A stretch of 18,246 nucleotides of DNA from Lachnospiraceae bacterium (GCA_003489085.1 DNJM01000072.1:6927-25172); one strand, 5' to 3'. Positions 1 through 8,219 are shown, counted from the first letter of the stretch. Translations and numbers: made by a program. The notes: generated by a model from the sequence alone, not told the origin.

Positions 1-1987
1 GACAGGTGAATATATTCAAGCGGAAGGAGAGCTCCGGCGGCCGGAAGAAGCAAGGAATCCGGGCGCATTCGATGCAGCGGCTTATTATCGCAGGCGTGGA
101 ATCTGTTTCCAGGTTTTTGCGGACAGATGTATGGTAGTGGAAGAATGTCCCCGGGGCATAGACGGATTCTGCTTTCGACTTAAGGAAAGCTTATTTAGAC
201 TTCGAAGCAGCTGGAAAGAGCTTCTGTTGCAGGCCGCGGGAGAAAAGAACGGAGGAGTTCTGGCTGCCATTTTGCTTGGTGATAAAAGCAGCCTGGATGA
301 AGCGGAAAAAGAGCTGTATATGAAGGCTGGTATCGGGCATATCCTGGCGATTTCCGGACTTCATATTTCCTTTCTGGGAATGGGGGTGTATCGGATGCTG
401 CGGAAGGCAGGGGTATCCTGTGAGGGAGCCGGTATGATCGGGATGACAGTGCTGGGGTTCTATCTCCTGATGCTTGGACCGGCTGTTTCGATCCTGCGGG
501 CGATGATTATGCTGGCCTTTCGGATTGGTGCCGATCTTGCCGGAAGAACCTATGATCCGGCAACAGCACTTTCTGTCTCCGGTTTTCTGATTGCACTTTG
601 GAATCCATATCTGGTGATAGAAGCAGGGTTTTTGTTTTCCTTTGGAGCTATATTTGCCATATTATGGCTGGTTCCTGTGCTGCAGGAGCTGTATCAGGGA
701 GAAAAACATCGGAAGAAATTGTGGGATGCATTGGCAGGCAGTGTTGGTATTCAACTGGTTCTGCTGCCGTTTACCAGGTGGTTCTATTATGAAATACCAG
801 TGTATGCGGTATTTCTGAATCTATTGGTGATACCACTTCTGACAGTGCTGATGACAGCGGCGATGCTTGGAAGCGTTGTGTATCTGTTCCTTCCGGCTGC
901 GGGAGAAGTCTGTATGGTGCTGGCCGGGGGCATTCTAAAGCTGTATCATGTAGTTTGTACAGGAAGCTTAGCCTTGCCCTTTGCCAGGCTGATAACCGGG
1001 AAGCCTTCCATATGGCAGGCAGCAGGATATCTGTTGTGCCTGGTCATGATCCGCCGGAAATTCAAAATATCTTCGGGTGGGAAGCAGCAGAATGCCAGGG
1101 TGCGGGGAGAAAAGCGCAGAGGTGGTTTCATGCTTCTGCTGCTTGTGGTATGCGGCAGCATAACGATCCGATTGCCGGGAAGGCTGGGGATTGTGATGCT
1201 GGATGTGGGACAGGGAGACGGTATTTATCTGCAGGGGCCGTCCGGAAAGAGCTATCTGATCGACGGCGGCAGCAGTGATATCCGGCAGCTGGGAAAATAC
1301 CGGCTGGAACCGTTTCTAAAGCAGCGGGGAACAGGAAGGGTGGATTACGTTTTCCTGTCTCACGGCGATGGAGACCATATCAGTGGTATTGCGGAGCTGC
1401 TGGAACGAAAGCAGATAGGAGTCAGAATCCGGAATCTGATGCTTCCGGCCGGATGGCAGCAGGAGGAGGCATTGGCGGAGCTGGCCAGGAAAGCCGCTGC
1501 GGCAGGTACGCGGGTCTGCACGATGACGCCGGGAAGTCAGATCCGGGAGAGCAGCATGAAGATATCCTGTCTCGGACCGCAGGTGACAGAAGGGAGGGGC
1601 AGCAATGAGAATTCTATGATCCTGTCGCTGGAATACGGAGCATTTTCCATGCTGTTTACCGGAGATACAGAAGGAAAGGGTGAGACAGAACTGATCCGGT
1701 TTCTGGAAGAACAGAGGAGGCAGGGGAAGGATACAGAATATACAGTGCTGAAGACGGCACATCATGGTGCTGCCGGTTCGACACCGACAGCATTTCTGGA
1801 GCAGGTTCGTCCGACAGCGGCACTGATTTCCGTCGGTATCGAAAATTCTTATGGGCATCCTCATCCAGATACCCTTAAGCGGCTTCAGCAGGTCGGATGC
1901 CGTATCTATCGTACCGATGAAGGCGGAGCGATTCAGATCACCAGCAATGGGAAAAAAAGTCGGATAAAGACATTTTTACAGAAATAG
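1..1987 (+). CDS. comEC: ComEC/Rec2 family DNA internalization protein (5'-truncated by window edge)
   Basis: ComEC forms the inner-membrane channel that carries single-stranded DNA into the cell during natural transformation. The frame is already open at base 2, and residues upstream of the first ATG (base 131) read NPGAFDAAAYYRRRGI, the conserved ComEC N-terminal segment. The gene therefore starts before the window and about 661 residues are visible. Order seen: the end of the N-terminal domain (residues 1-60, counted from the window edge); a hydrophobic Competence domain with LLGDKS (about 91) and HILAISGLHISFL, then many membrane segments to about 350; and a C-terminal metallo-beta-lactamase-like domain with LDVGQGDG (about 398), SHGDGDH (about 453-459), FTGDTEG, TAHHGAAGS and YGHPHP. 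This is the classic three-part fusion. The stop is TAG at 1985-1987. The call is secure; whether the organism is competent cannot be judged here. Confidence 0.96.
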   Translation, partial: TGEYIQAEGELRRPEEARNPGAFDAAAYYRRRGICFQVFADRCMVVEECPRGIDGFCFRLKESLFRLRSSWKELLLQAAGEKNGGVLAAILLGDKSSLDEAEKELYMKAGIGHILAISGLHISFLGMGVYRMLRKAGVSCEGAGMIGMTVLGFYLLMLGPAVSILRAMIMLAFRIGADLAGRTYDPATALSVSGFLIALWNPYLVIEAGFLFSFGAIFAILWLVPVLQELYQGEKHRKKLWDALAGSVGIQLVLLPFTRWFYYEIPVYAVFLNLLVIPLLTVLMTAAMLGSVVYLFLPAAGEVCMVLAGGILKLYHVVCTGSLALPFARLITGKPSIWQAAGYLLCLVMIRRKFKISSGGKQQNARVRGEKRRGGFMLLLLVVCGSITIRLPGRLGIVMLDVGQGDGIYLQGPSGKSYLIDGGSSDIRQLGKYRLEPFLKQRGTGRVDYVFLSHGDGDHISGIAELLERKQIGVRIRNLMLPAGWQQEEALAELARKAAAAGTRVCTMTPGSQIRESSMKISCLGPQVTEGRGSNENSMILSLEYGAFSMLFTGDTEGKGETELIRFLEEQRRQGKDTEYTVLKTAHHGAAGSTPTAFLEQVRPTAALISVGIENSYGHPHPDTLKRLQQVGCRIYRTDEGGAIQITSNGKKSRIKTFLQK

Positions 1988-2033
1988 AAAAGGATTTTGC
2001 AAAAGGAAAAAATATGCTATACTGAAAAAAATG

Positions 2034-2059
2034 AAAAAGGAGGGTGCAGCGGCACCCTC
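2034..2059 (-). terminator. Rho-independent terminator of the tetR gene
   Basis: A perfect 8-bp stem (GAGGGTGC / GCACCCTC, 2040-2047 with 2052-2059) closes a 4-nt loop. Read on the minus strand it is followed by a T-run (complement of the A-run 2034-2038). It begins 11 bp after the tetR stop codon. Read on the plus strand there is no useful T-run, so it does not look like a good terminator for comEC. Confidence 0.82.
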
Positions 2060-2070
2060 TTAGAAGACGA

Positions 2071-2682
2071 TTATTCTTGATCTGTCCGATGGCTTTGAAT
2101 GATATCCCGAATACAATGGTAGAGATAGGGCTTTACATCCTCGAATCGGATCGGATCATCATAAAGAATTGTGCTGTAGCTGACAGAGCTTGCCAGCTCA
2201 ATAATCATGAACAGCATGATTTCCGGATCTTTAAAGTGGATAGCAGGGTTATTGGCAATCCAGGTGTAATAGACGGAAAGAAAGTCGATTTCCGTGTCTC
2301 CTGGTGCTTCGGTCAGGGCATGGCGGAAGACTCCCCAGCTCAGATTCTTGGAAATAAACATCAGAAGAGCCTTGTCATGAGAAAGCTGTGTGAGGATATG
2401 ATTGACCAGGAAGATAATCTTATCCTCAAAGGCAGGAAGCTCTTCCAGTTCCATAGCAGCGCTGGCACGAAGGAAGAGCTTGCTGGCGTTGCGTGCGATC
2501 AGACGGTCACGTACCTCGTATTTATCATGGAAATACAGGTAAAAGGTACCTTTTGCCACGCCGGCAGCATGCGTGATGTCGGAAACGGAGGTTTTTTCTA
2601 TCCCGTTCTGTAAGAAGAGCTGAAAAGCACTGCTCAGCAGCTTGTCCAGCTTATGTTGTTTGTTTTCTGCGATTTTTCCCAT
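2071..2682 (-). CDS. TetR/AcrR family transcriptional regulator
   Basis: This is a 203-residue protein of typical TetR length. The N-terminal DNA-binding domain (about residues 8-57) carries the family signature: an AFQLFLQNGIEKTSV helix, then ITHAAGVAKGTFYLYFHDKYEV, the helix-turn-helix with the usual GTFYxYFxxK. The rest is a helical ligand-binding and dimerisation domain with no recognisable ligand class. The start is ATG at 2682, preceded by AGGAGG at good spacing. The gene is transcribed toward comEC and ends in its own hairpin. A near-consensus promoter and a near-perfect palindrome lie just upstream, so autoregulation is likely (inference). These regulators usually control an adjacent or divergent transporter or enzyme gene. 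Here the divergent neighbour is holA, a housekeeping gene with its own promoter, so the true target is unknown. Confidence 0.93.
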   Translation of the reverse strand: MGKIAENKQHKLDKLLSSAFQLFLQNGIEKTSVSDITHAAGVAKGTFYLYFHDKYEVRDRLIARNASKLFLRASAAMELEELPAFEDKIIFLVNHILTQLSHDKALLMFISKNLSWGVFRHALTEAPGDTEIDFLSVYYTWIANNPAIHFKDPEIMLFMIIELASSVSYSTILYDDPIRFEDVKPYLYHCIRDIIQSHRTDQE

Positions 2683-2715
2683 CGTAAAACCTCCTTGAAA
2701 AGAGTGTATAACTTT

Positions 2716-2744
2716 ATTATAGGAAATGGAACGCAGAAAGTCAA
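2716..2744 (-). promoter_or_regulatory. Promoter of the tetR gene
   Basis: On the minus strand there is TTGACT (2739-2744), a 17-bp spacer and TATAAT (2716-2721). This is nearly the full sigma-A consensus and lies 33 bp upstream of the tetR start codon. Confidence 0.82.
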
Positions 2745-2748
2745 TAGA

Positions 2749-2771
2749 TAAAATGACTAATGGTCATTTTA
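2749..2771. promoter_or_regulatory. Probable TetR-family operator (inverted repeat)
   Basis: Nine-base arms TAAAATGAC and GTCATTTTA flank a 5-nt centre that itself has one further complementary pair. The result is a 23-bp near-perfect palindrome. It begins 4 bp upstream of the -35 box of tetR. Its size, symmetry and position match operators of TetR-family proteins. That this particular protein binds it is inference. Confidence 0.7.
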
Positions 2772-2849
2772 GGATAATGTAGAAATGAAGAAAAAGGATG
2801 AATACTTTGACGGGGACTTTGTGCTGGAACGAAAACCGGAAGGAAGCAG

Positions 2850-2878
2850 TTGCGAAAAAAATGTATCTGCCCTATAAT
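2850..2878 (+). promoter_or_regulatory. Promoter of holA
   Basis: TTGCGA (2850-2855), a 17-bp spacer and TATAAT (2873-2878) lie 39 bp upstream of the holA start codon. Confidence 0.75.
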
Positions 2879-2917
2879 GAAACAGGCGGGGACCCAGACG
2901 GTCGGGAGGTGTAGAAG

Positions 2918-3895
2918 ATGCAGAGCCTGAATGAGGATTTAAAGACAGGCAGCTTCCGGCAGGTATATTTGCTGTACGGAGAAGAAGACTATTTGAAAAA
3001 ACTATATAAAGGCCGTCTGAAAAAGGCTATGACGGCAGAGGGTGATACGATGAATTTCACCTATTTTGAAGGAAAGCAGACGAATCCGAGGGAGGTCATT
3101 GATCTGGCGGAGACGATGCCTTTTTTTGCAGAGCGCAGGGTTATTATGCTGGAAAATACAGGATTCTTTAAAAATGCCGCGCCGGAACTGGCAGAGTATA
3201 TTAAGGAGATGCCGGATACATCGTATCTGATTTTCATCGAGAGCGAAGTGGATAAGAGAAATAAGCTTTTTAAAGCGGTAAAGAGTAAGGGACGTCCGGT
3301 GGAGCTTGGCAGGCAGGATACGCAGACACTGATCAAATGGATTCTGGGAAATGTACGGCGGGAGGGAAAGCAGATCACCTCTTCTACGGTACAATATCTG
3401 GTGCAAAAGGTTGGCTCCGACATGGAGAATCTGGAAAAGGAACTGGAAAAACTGTTCTGCTATACTCTGGAAAAAGACTGCATAGAGATTTCAGATGTGG
3501 AGGAAGTCTGTACCTCCCATATTGAGAATCAGATCTTCAGTATGGTCGATGCCGTAGCATCCAAACAGCAGAAAAAGGCGCTGAACTATTATTATGATCT
3601 GCTGGCCTTAAAGGAGCCGCCGATGCGGATCCTTTTTCTCCTGGCAAGGCAATTCCGTATTCTGCTGGAGGTAAAGGAGCTGACCGGAAAGGGGTATCCG
3701 GGAAAGGAGATTGCCCAGAAAGCTGGAATTCCCCCTTTTTCCGTGAAGAAATATCTGGCGCAGGCGAGAGTATTTTCAGCCGGCGTCTTAAGAGCAATTA
3801 TGGAAGCGGCAGCGCAGACCGAAGAGGATATCAAGACCGGTCGGCTGACGGATGTTCTTGCAGTAGAACTGTTTTTGATCGAATATTCAAAATAG
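2918..3895 (+). CDS. holA: DNA polymerase III subunit delta
   Basis: HolA is the delta subunit of the clamp loader. It opens the beta sliding clamp so that it can be placed on primed DNA. The protein has 325 residues, normal for the family. The N-terminal domain contains VYLLYGEEDYLKK (about 16-28), the usual opening of HolA with its degenerate nucleotide-binding fold, and LIFIESEVDKRNKLFKAVK (about 104-122). The middle contains VGSDMENLEKELEKL (about 165-179), the delta equivalent of the AAA+ lid, followed by a helical C-terminal domain with LARQFRILLEVK. The ATG at 2918 is preceded by GGGAGG (2904-2909). In many Firmicutes holA follows comEC directly and precedes rpsT. Here tetR lies between comEC and holA, and lepA follows instead of rpsT. 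Confidence 0.94.
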   Translation: MQSLNEDLKTGSFRQVYLLYGEEDYLKKLYKGRLKKAMTAEGDTMNFTYFEGKQTNPREVIDLAETMPFFAERRVIMLENTGFFKNAAPELAEYIKEMPDTSYLIFIESEVDKRNKLFKAVKSKGRPVELGRQDTQTLIKWILGNVRREGKQITSSTVQYLVQKVGSDMENLEKELEKLFCYTLEKDCIEISDVEEVCTSHIENQIFSMVDAVASKQQKKALNYYYDLLALKEPPMRILFLLARQFRILLEVKELTGKGYPGKEIAQKAGIPPFSVKKYLAQARVFSAGVLRAIMEAAAQTEEDIKTGRLTDVLAVELFLIEYSK

Positions 3896-3924
3896 TTGCA
3901 TGATAAATGAAAATTCTATATAAT
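3896..3924 (+). promoter_or_regulatory. Promoter of lepA
   Basis: TTGCAT (3896-3901), a 17-bp spacer and TATAAT (3919-3924) begin immediately after the holA stop codon and lie 32 bp upstream of the lepA start. No terminator separates holA from lepA, so read-through from holA is also possible. Confidence 0.8.
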
Positions 3925-3956
3925 AAAGAAATCGAACTGACACGGGAGGAATAGAA

Positions 3957-5771
3957 GTGGCAAGCATAGATCAGAGTAAAATCCGTAATTTCTGCATTAT
4001 TGCACATATAGATCATGGAAAATCCACGCTGGCAGACCGGATTATTGAGATGACCGGACTTCTGACCAGCCGGGAAATGAAGGCGCAGGTTCTGGATAAT
4101 ATGGAACTGGAGCAGGAAAGGGGCATTACGATCAAGTCCCAGGCAGTCCGTATCATTTATACGGCAAAAAATGGGGAAGAATATATTTTCAATCTGATTG
4201 ACACCCCTGGACATGTTGATTTTAACTATGAAGTATCCAGAAGTCTGGCAGCCTGTGATGGCGCCATCCTGGTTGTAGATGCAGCACAGGGGGTAGAGGC
4301 ACAGACACTGGCGAATGTCTATCTGGCACTGGATCACGATCTGGACGTCATTCCGGTAATCAATAAGATTGATCTTCCGAGTGCAAGGCCGGAGGAAGTT
4401 ATCGAAGAAATTGAGGATGTGATCGGCATTGAGGCGCAGGATGCACCACAGATTTCAGCGAAGACCGGGCTGAATGTGGATCAGGTGCTGGAGCAGATTG
4501 TGGAGAAGCTGCCGGCGCCGAAGGGAGATCCATCCGCGCCGCTGCAGGCTCTGATCTTTGATTCCGTGTATGATTCCTATAAAGGGGTAATTGTGTTCTG
4601 CCGGATCAAGGAGGGGACGGTTCGTAAGGGAACGAAGATCCGCATGATGGCAACCGGAGCTGTGGAGGAGGTCGTAGAGGTCGGCTATTTTGGAGCCGGA
4701 CAGTTCTTTCCATGCGATGAGCTTCCGGCCGGTATGGTTGGCTATATTACCGCCAGTCTGAAGAATGTGAAGGACACCCGTGTGGGTGATACGATTACGG
4801 ATGATGACCGCCCATGTGCGGCACCGCTTCCGGGATACAAGAAGGTCAATCCGATGGTATACTGCGGGATGTATCCGGCCGATGGAGCCAAGTATCAGGA
4901 TTTGAGAGATGCGCTGGAAAAGCTGCAGTTAAACGATGCAGCTTTGCAGTTTGAACCGGAGACATCCATTGCTCTTGGATTCGGCTTTCGGTGTGGATTC
5001 CTGGGACTTCTGCATCTGGAAATCATTCAGGAGCGCCTGGAACGAGAATACAACCTGGATCTGGTAACAACCGCACCAAGTGTTATTTATAAGGTGCACA
5101 AGACCAATGGGGAAGTGATTGATCTGACCAATCCGACGAATCTGCCGGATCCTGCGGAAATCGAATATATGGAGGAACCGATGGTAAAGGCAGAGATTAT
5201 GGTGACTTCAGAGTATATCGGTGCCATTATGGATCTGTGCCAGGAGAGGCGCGGTATTTATGAAGGAATGGAATATATGGAGGCGACCAGGGCCGTCTTA
5301 AAATACCGTCTGCCATTAAATGAGATTATCTATGATTTCTTCGATGCTCTGAAATCCAGGTCCAGAGGCTATGCTTCTTTCGATTATGAGATCTGCGGCT
5401 ATGAGCATTCAGAGCTTGTGAAGCTGGATATTCTGATTAATAAGGAAGAGGTGGACGCACTGTCCTTTATCGTATTTGCCGGCTCTGCTTACGAGCGGGG
5501 AAGGAAAATGTGTGAGAAATTAAAGGAAGAGATTCCAAGACAGCTTTTTGAAATTCCGATTCAGGCAGCCATCGGAAGTAAAATCATCGCCCGTGAAACG
5601 GTAAAGGCCATGCGGAAGGATGTGCTGGCAAAGTGCTATGGGGGTGATATTACCCGTAAGAAGAAGCTTCTGGAAAAGCAGAAGGAAGGAAAGAAACGGA
5701 TGCGCCAGGTTGGTAATGTAGAGATTCCGCAGAAGGCATTTATGAGTGTGCTGAAGCTGGACGATAAATAA
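3957..5771 (+). CDS. lepA: Elongation factor 4 (LepA), ribosome-associated GTPase
   Basis: LepA is a translational GTPase that acts on the ribosome in initiation, biogenesis or back-translocation; its physiological role is still debated. The protein has 604 residues, the normal length. GTPase motifs are complete: G1 AHIDHGKST (16-24), G2 RGITIKS (55-61), G3 DTPGHVDF (82-89), G4 NKID (136-139) and G5 SAKTG. They are followed by the EF-Tu-like domain 2, two EF-G-like alpha/beta domains (GFGFRCGFLGLLHLEI is diagnostic of LepA) and the LepA C-terminal domain ending IPQKAFMSVLKLDDK. The start is GTG at 3957, with GGGAGGA at 3944-3950 giving a 6-nt spacing. No in-frame ATG fits better. It has its own promoter upstream and a terminator just downstream. 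Confidence 0.98.
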   Translation: MASIDQSKIRNFCIIAHIDHGKSTLADRIIEMTGLLTSREMKAQVLDNMELEQERGITIKSQAVRIIYTAKNGEEYIFNLIDTPGHVDFNYEVSRSLAACDGAILVVDAAQGVEAQTLANVYLALDHDLDVIPVINKIDLPSARPEEVIEEIEDVIGIEAQDAPQISAKTGLNVDQVLEQIVEKLPAPKGDPSAPLQALIFDSVYDSYKGVIVFCRIKEGTVRKGTKIRMMATGAVEEVVEVGYFGAGQFFPCDELPAGMVGYITASLKNVKDTRVGDTITDDDRPCAAPLPGYKKVNPMVYCGMYPADGAKYQDLRDALEKLQLNDAALQFEPETSIALGFGFRCGFLGLLHLEIIQERLEREYNLDLVTTAPSVIYKVHKTNGEVIDLTNPTNLPDPAEIEYMEEPMVKAEIMVTSEYIGAIMDLCQERRGIYEGMEYMEATRAVLKYRLPLNEIIYDFFDALKSRSRGYASFDYEICGYEHSELVKLDILINKEEVDALSFIVFAGSAYERGRKMCEKLKEEIPRQLFEIPIQAAIGSKIIARETVKAMRKDVLAKCYGGDITRKKKLLEKQKEGKKRMRQVGNVEIPQKAFMSVLKLDDK

Positions 5772-5786
5772 AGAAATCTGTAGGGA

Positions 5787-5828
5787 AACGCAGTGGAAAT
5801 GTAAAAGCAGCCGCTGCGTTCTTTTTTT
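5787..5828 (+). terminator. Terminator downstream of lepA
   Basis: AACGCAGTGG (5787-5796) pairs with CCGCTGCGTT (5811-5820) as a 10-bp stem with one U-G wobble and a 14-nt loop. A run of seven T follows (5822-5828). Confidence 0.8.
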
Positions 5829-5914
5829 GGCTGCAGGTACAGCAGGCTGCTGTCTATTTCATACCGGATGTAAAAGAATCTCCCGGAAAATGTCATAATT
5901 TTTACACATTTTCT

Positions 5915-5923
5915 TGCTATAAT
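5915..5923 (+). promoter_or_regulatory. Extended -10 promoter for the DUF3810-hemW-GH2 operon
   Basis: TGCTATAAT (5915-5923) is a TGN-extended perfect -10 box. No good -35 hexamer is present at 17 bp, which is typical of extended -10 promoters. It lies 41 bp upstream of the ATG at 5965. Confidence 0.6.
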
Positions 5924-5964
5924 TAAACCGGGTGCTATTCATATACAACAGGAGAAAGAAGCAT

Positions 5965-7047
5965 ATGAAACGAATGTATACGGCCGGAGGGCTGCTTCTG
6001 GCTGATTTGATTATATTATTCTGGGTGCGCAACACCGATGGATTGGCTGAGTGGTACAGTACACACCTGTATCCGATCTGGGTGAACACCTTTGGAAGGC
6101 TGATGAGACTCGTCTCATTTTCTGTAATTGAGATACTGCTTTACCTTGCAGTACTCGTCTTCGGTGTCTGGTTTTTACGTTTCCTGCGAAAAGTATACAA
6201 AAGGTCTCAGGATGCGGTCCGGTATCTGAAAAACGGGCTGTGCAATCTTGCCCTGACGGCGTCGATACTATTTACGGCTTATGTTCTATTCTGTGGGATT
6301 AATTATTATAGGGATTCCTTTGCCTCTATCTATGGAATGGAGCAGCAGGCGTATTCTACGAAAGAGCTGATGCAGGTCTGCGGTATCGTTAAGGAGAGAG
6401 TACAGGAGCTGACAGGACAGGTAGAACGGGATGAGAAAGGACGGATGGTCTGGCAGGGAACGAAGAAAGAACTTCAGGAGCAGGCAAGGGTGGCTATGCA
6501 GAAGCTGGGAGAGAGCTATGATCAGTTGTCCGGTTATTATCCACGGCCTAAGGGACTGTTTGGCTCCTGGATCCTTTCAGTACAGGAGCTGACCGGAATT
6601 TATTCTGCATTTTCTGTAGAAGCCAATTATAACCAGGATATGACAGCGTATAATATCCCTTTTACCATGTGCCATGAGTTATCCCATCTGAAGGGATTTA
6701 TGCTGGAAAATGAGGCCAATTTTATCGCTTATCTGGCATGCGAACAGTCAGATGATATTTCCTTTCAGTACAGTGGGGCACTGCTCGGGTGGCTATATGT
6801 AAGCAATGAGCTGTATACGAGAGATTTATCTGCATATTATAAATTGTACGAGGATTTTGATGCCGGAGCGCTGGCAGACCTGGAAGCCAATGATCTGTTC
6901 TGGAACCGGTATGAGACAAAGATTTCCGAAGTGTCACAGAAATGGAATGATACATACTTAAAAGCGACGAAGCAGGAAAATGGTATACAGAGCTATGATC
7001 GCGTGGTAGATTTGATGATTCAGCATTATAGAAAGGATCTTACGTAA
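5965..7047 (+). CDS. DUF3810-like membrane protein with HExxH metalloprotease motif
   Basis: This is a 360-residue protein. The N-terminus has three hydrophobic segments (about 7-25, 46-68 and 89-113). A mostly hydrophilic, helical region follows and contains HELSH (237-241) and then ENEAN (248-252). HExxH followed about nine residues later by a glutamate is the zinc-binding arrangement of gluzincin-type metallopeptidases, and the whole layout fits the DUF3810 family. No substrate is known to me, so the peptidase role is inferred from the motif. The ATG at 5965 is chosen because GGAG (5951-5954) precedes it; a GTG at 5932 in the same frame lacks a ribosome site and lies close to the -10 box. 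The stop codon overlaps the hemW start by one base (TAATG), so the two genes are translationally linked. Confidence 0.8.
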   Translation: MKRMYTAGGLLLADLIILFWVRNTDGLAEWYSTHLYPIWVNTFGRLMRLVSFSVIEILLYLAVLVFGVWFLRFLRKVYKRSQDAVRYLKNGLCNLALTASILFTAYVLFCGINYYRDSFASIYGMEQQAYSTKELMQVCGIVKERVQELTGQVERDEKGRMVWQGTKKELQEQARVAMQKLGESYDQLSGYYPRPKGLFGSWILSVQELTGIYSAFSVEANYNQDMTAYNIPFTMCHELSHLKGFMLENEANFIAYLACEQSDDISFQYSGALLGWLYVSNELYTRDLSAYYKLYEDFDAGALADLEANDLFWNRYETKISEVSQKWNDTYLKATKQENGIQSYDRVVDLMIQHYRKDLT

Positions 7048-8219
7048 TGAAAACAGAGCGGGAACTGGAACTTTATATACACATCCCCTTTTGCATCCGA
7101 AAATGTGCTTACTGTGATTTTCTGTCGGCACCTTCGACAGAAACGGTACGGAAGGCATACGTAGATGCATTGTGCCGGGAGATCCGGCTTTCCGGAGAAG
7201 AGCAGAAGGACGCTTTGGTAACCAGTGTATTTATCGGAGGCGGAACGCCGTCCGTTCTTACGGCACGGCAGACAGAACAGATTCTGGAAGCGCTTGGGGA
7301 TGCCTTCCGCATCCGTTCGGATGCGGAGATCAGTATGGAGGTTAACCCCGGAACGACGGACCGGGACAGGCTTTCTTCTTATAAAAAGAACGGTATCAAT
7401 CGTCTGAGTATCGGACTGCAGTCAGCGAATGATAATGAGCTTCAGGTGTTAGGACGAATCCATGATTATGCGGCATTTCAGAGAACCTTCCAGGAGGCGA
7501 GGCAGGCAGGATTTACGAATCTGAATGTGGATCTGATGGCAGCGATTCCCGGACAGACGCTGCGAAGCTATGAAGAAAGTCTGAAGAAGGTCCTTTCCCT
7601 GCAGCCGGAGCACATTTCTGCCTATAGTCTGATCCTGGAGGAAGGAACTCCGTTTTACGAATGGTATCAGGAGGGAAAAGGGCAGACAGACCACCCGGCT
7701 CTTCCGGAAGAGGAAGAGGAAAGAAGAATGTATGAACGTACACATGAACTGCTGACGGCAGAAGGGTATCATCGGTATGAGATATCGAATTACGCGAAAC
7801 CAGATCGGGAGTGCCGCCATAATATCGGATACTGGAAGAGAAAGGAATATCTGGGACTTGGTATCGGAGCGGCCTCTCTGATCCGTGAGACAAGATTTAC
7901 GAATATCCGGAACCTGACGGAATATATTGCGTGTATACGGGGAGGCGGGCAGCTGGAACAGATCCGTGAGAACTATGAACGATTGGGGAAGCAGGATCAG
8001 ATCGAAGAAACTATGATACTGGGACTCCGAATGGAGCAGGGAGTATCCCTGGCAGAGTTTGAGCAGCGCTATGGCGTATCGATGATGGAGCTATACCGGA
8101 AGGTGATTGAGAAATATACCGGATATGGTCTGTTGAACTGTCAGGATGGATATCTGCATCTGACGGAACGGGGAATTTCAGTGAGCAATGTTATATTGGC
8201 AGATTTCCTGTTTGATTGA
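7047..8219 (+). CDS. hemW: Radical SAM family heme chaperone HemW
   Basis: HemW is a cytoplasmic radical SAM protein that binds heme and is thought to deliver it to respiratory or other heme proteins. It was long annotated as oxygen-independent coproporphyrinogen III oxidase. The protein has 390 residues. YIHIPFCIRKCAYCDF carries the [4Fe-4S] cysteines C16, C20 and C23 in the CxxxCxxC spacing. GGGTPS (about 67-72) is the SAM-binding glycine motif. INRLSIGLQS, NVDLMAAIPGQT and HISAYSLILEEGTP are typical HemW/HemN segments, and RHNIGYWKRKEYLGLGIGAAS is characteristic of HemW. The C-terminus has the HemW winged-helix region. The start codon overlaps the upstream stop by one base. The true HemN function is unlikely because the protein is short (HemN has about 450 residues and a longer N-terminus). 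Confidence 0.95.
   Translation: MKTERELELYIHIPFCIRKCAYCDFLSAPSTETVRKAYVDALCREIRLSGEEQKDALVTSVFIGGGTPSVLTARQTEQILEALGDAFRIRSDAEISMEVNPGTTDRDRLSSYKKNGINRLSIGLQSANDNELQVLGRIHDYAAFQRTFQEARQAGFTNLNVDLMAAIPGQTLRSYEESLKKVLSLQPEHISAYSLILEEGTPFYEWYQEGKGQTDHPALPEEEEERRMYERTHELLTAEGYHRYEISNYAKPDRECRHNIGYWKRKEYLGLGIGAASLIRETRFTNIRNLTEYIACIRGGGQLEQIRENYERLGKQDQIEETMILGLRMEQGVSLAEFEQRYGVSMMELYRKVIEKYTGYGLLNCQDGYLHLTERGISVSNVILADFLFD

Noticed and set aside
2044..2613. Long plus-strand frame (189 codons) opposite tetR
   Set aside because: It lies entirely antisense to a convincing TetR gene with its own promoter, ribosome site and terminator; the translation shows no family features.
2785..2877. Thirty-codon plus-strand reading frame starting MKKKDEYFDG between the TetR operator and holA
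   Set aside because: No ribosome binding site precedes it, only a weak -10-like GATAAT at 2773-2778, and its end runs into the holA promoter. It could be a remnant of a lost divergent target gene, but nothing supports expression.
5839..5853. Hairpin ACAGCA/TGCTGT with GGC loop downstream of the lepA terminator
   Set aside because: Six bp with no T-run and no gene context; short palindromes of this size are expected by chance.
5932..5964. GTG start at 5932 for the DUF3810-like gene
   Set aside because: It begins 9 bp after the -10 box, too close for a leader with a ribosome site; the ATG at 5965 has GGAG upstream.
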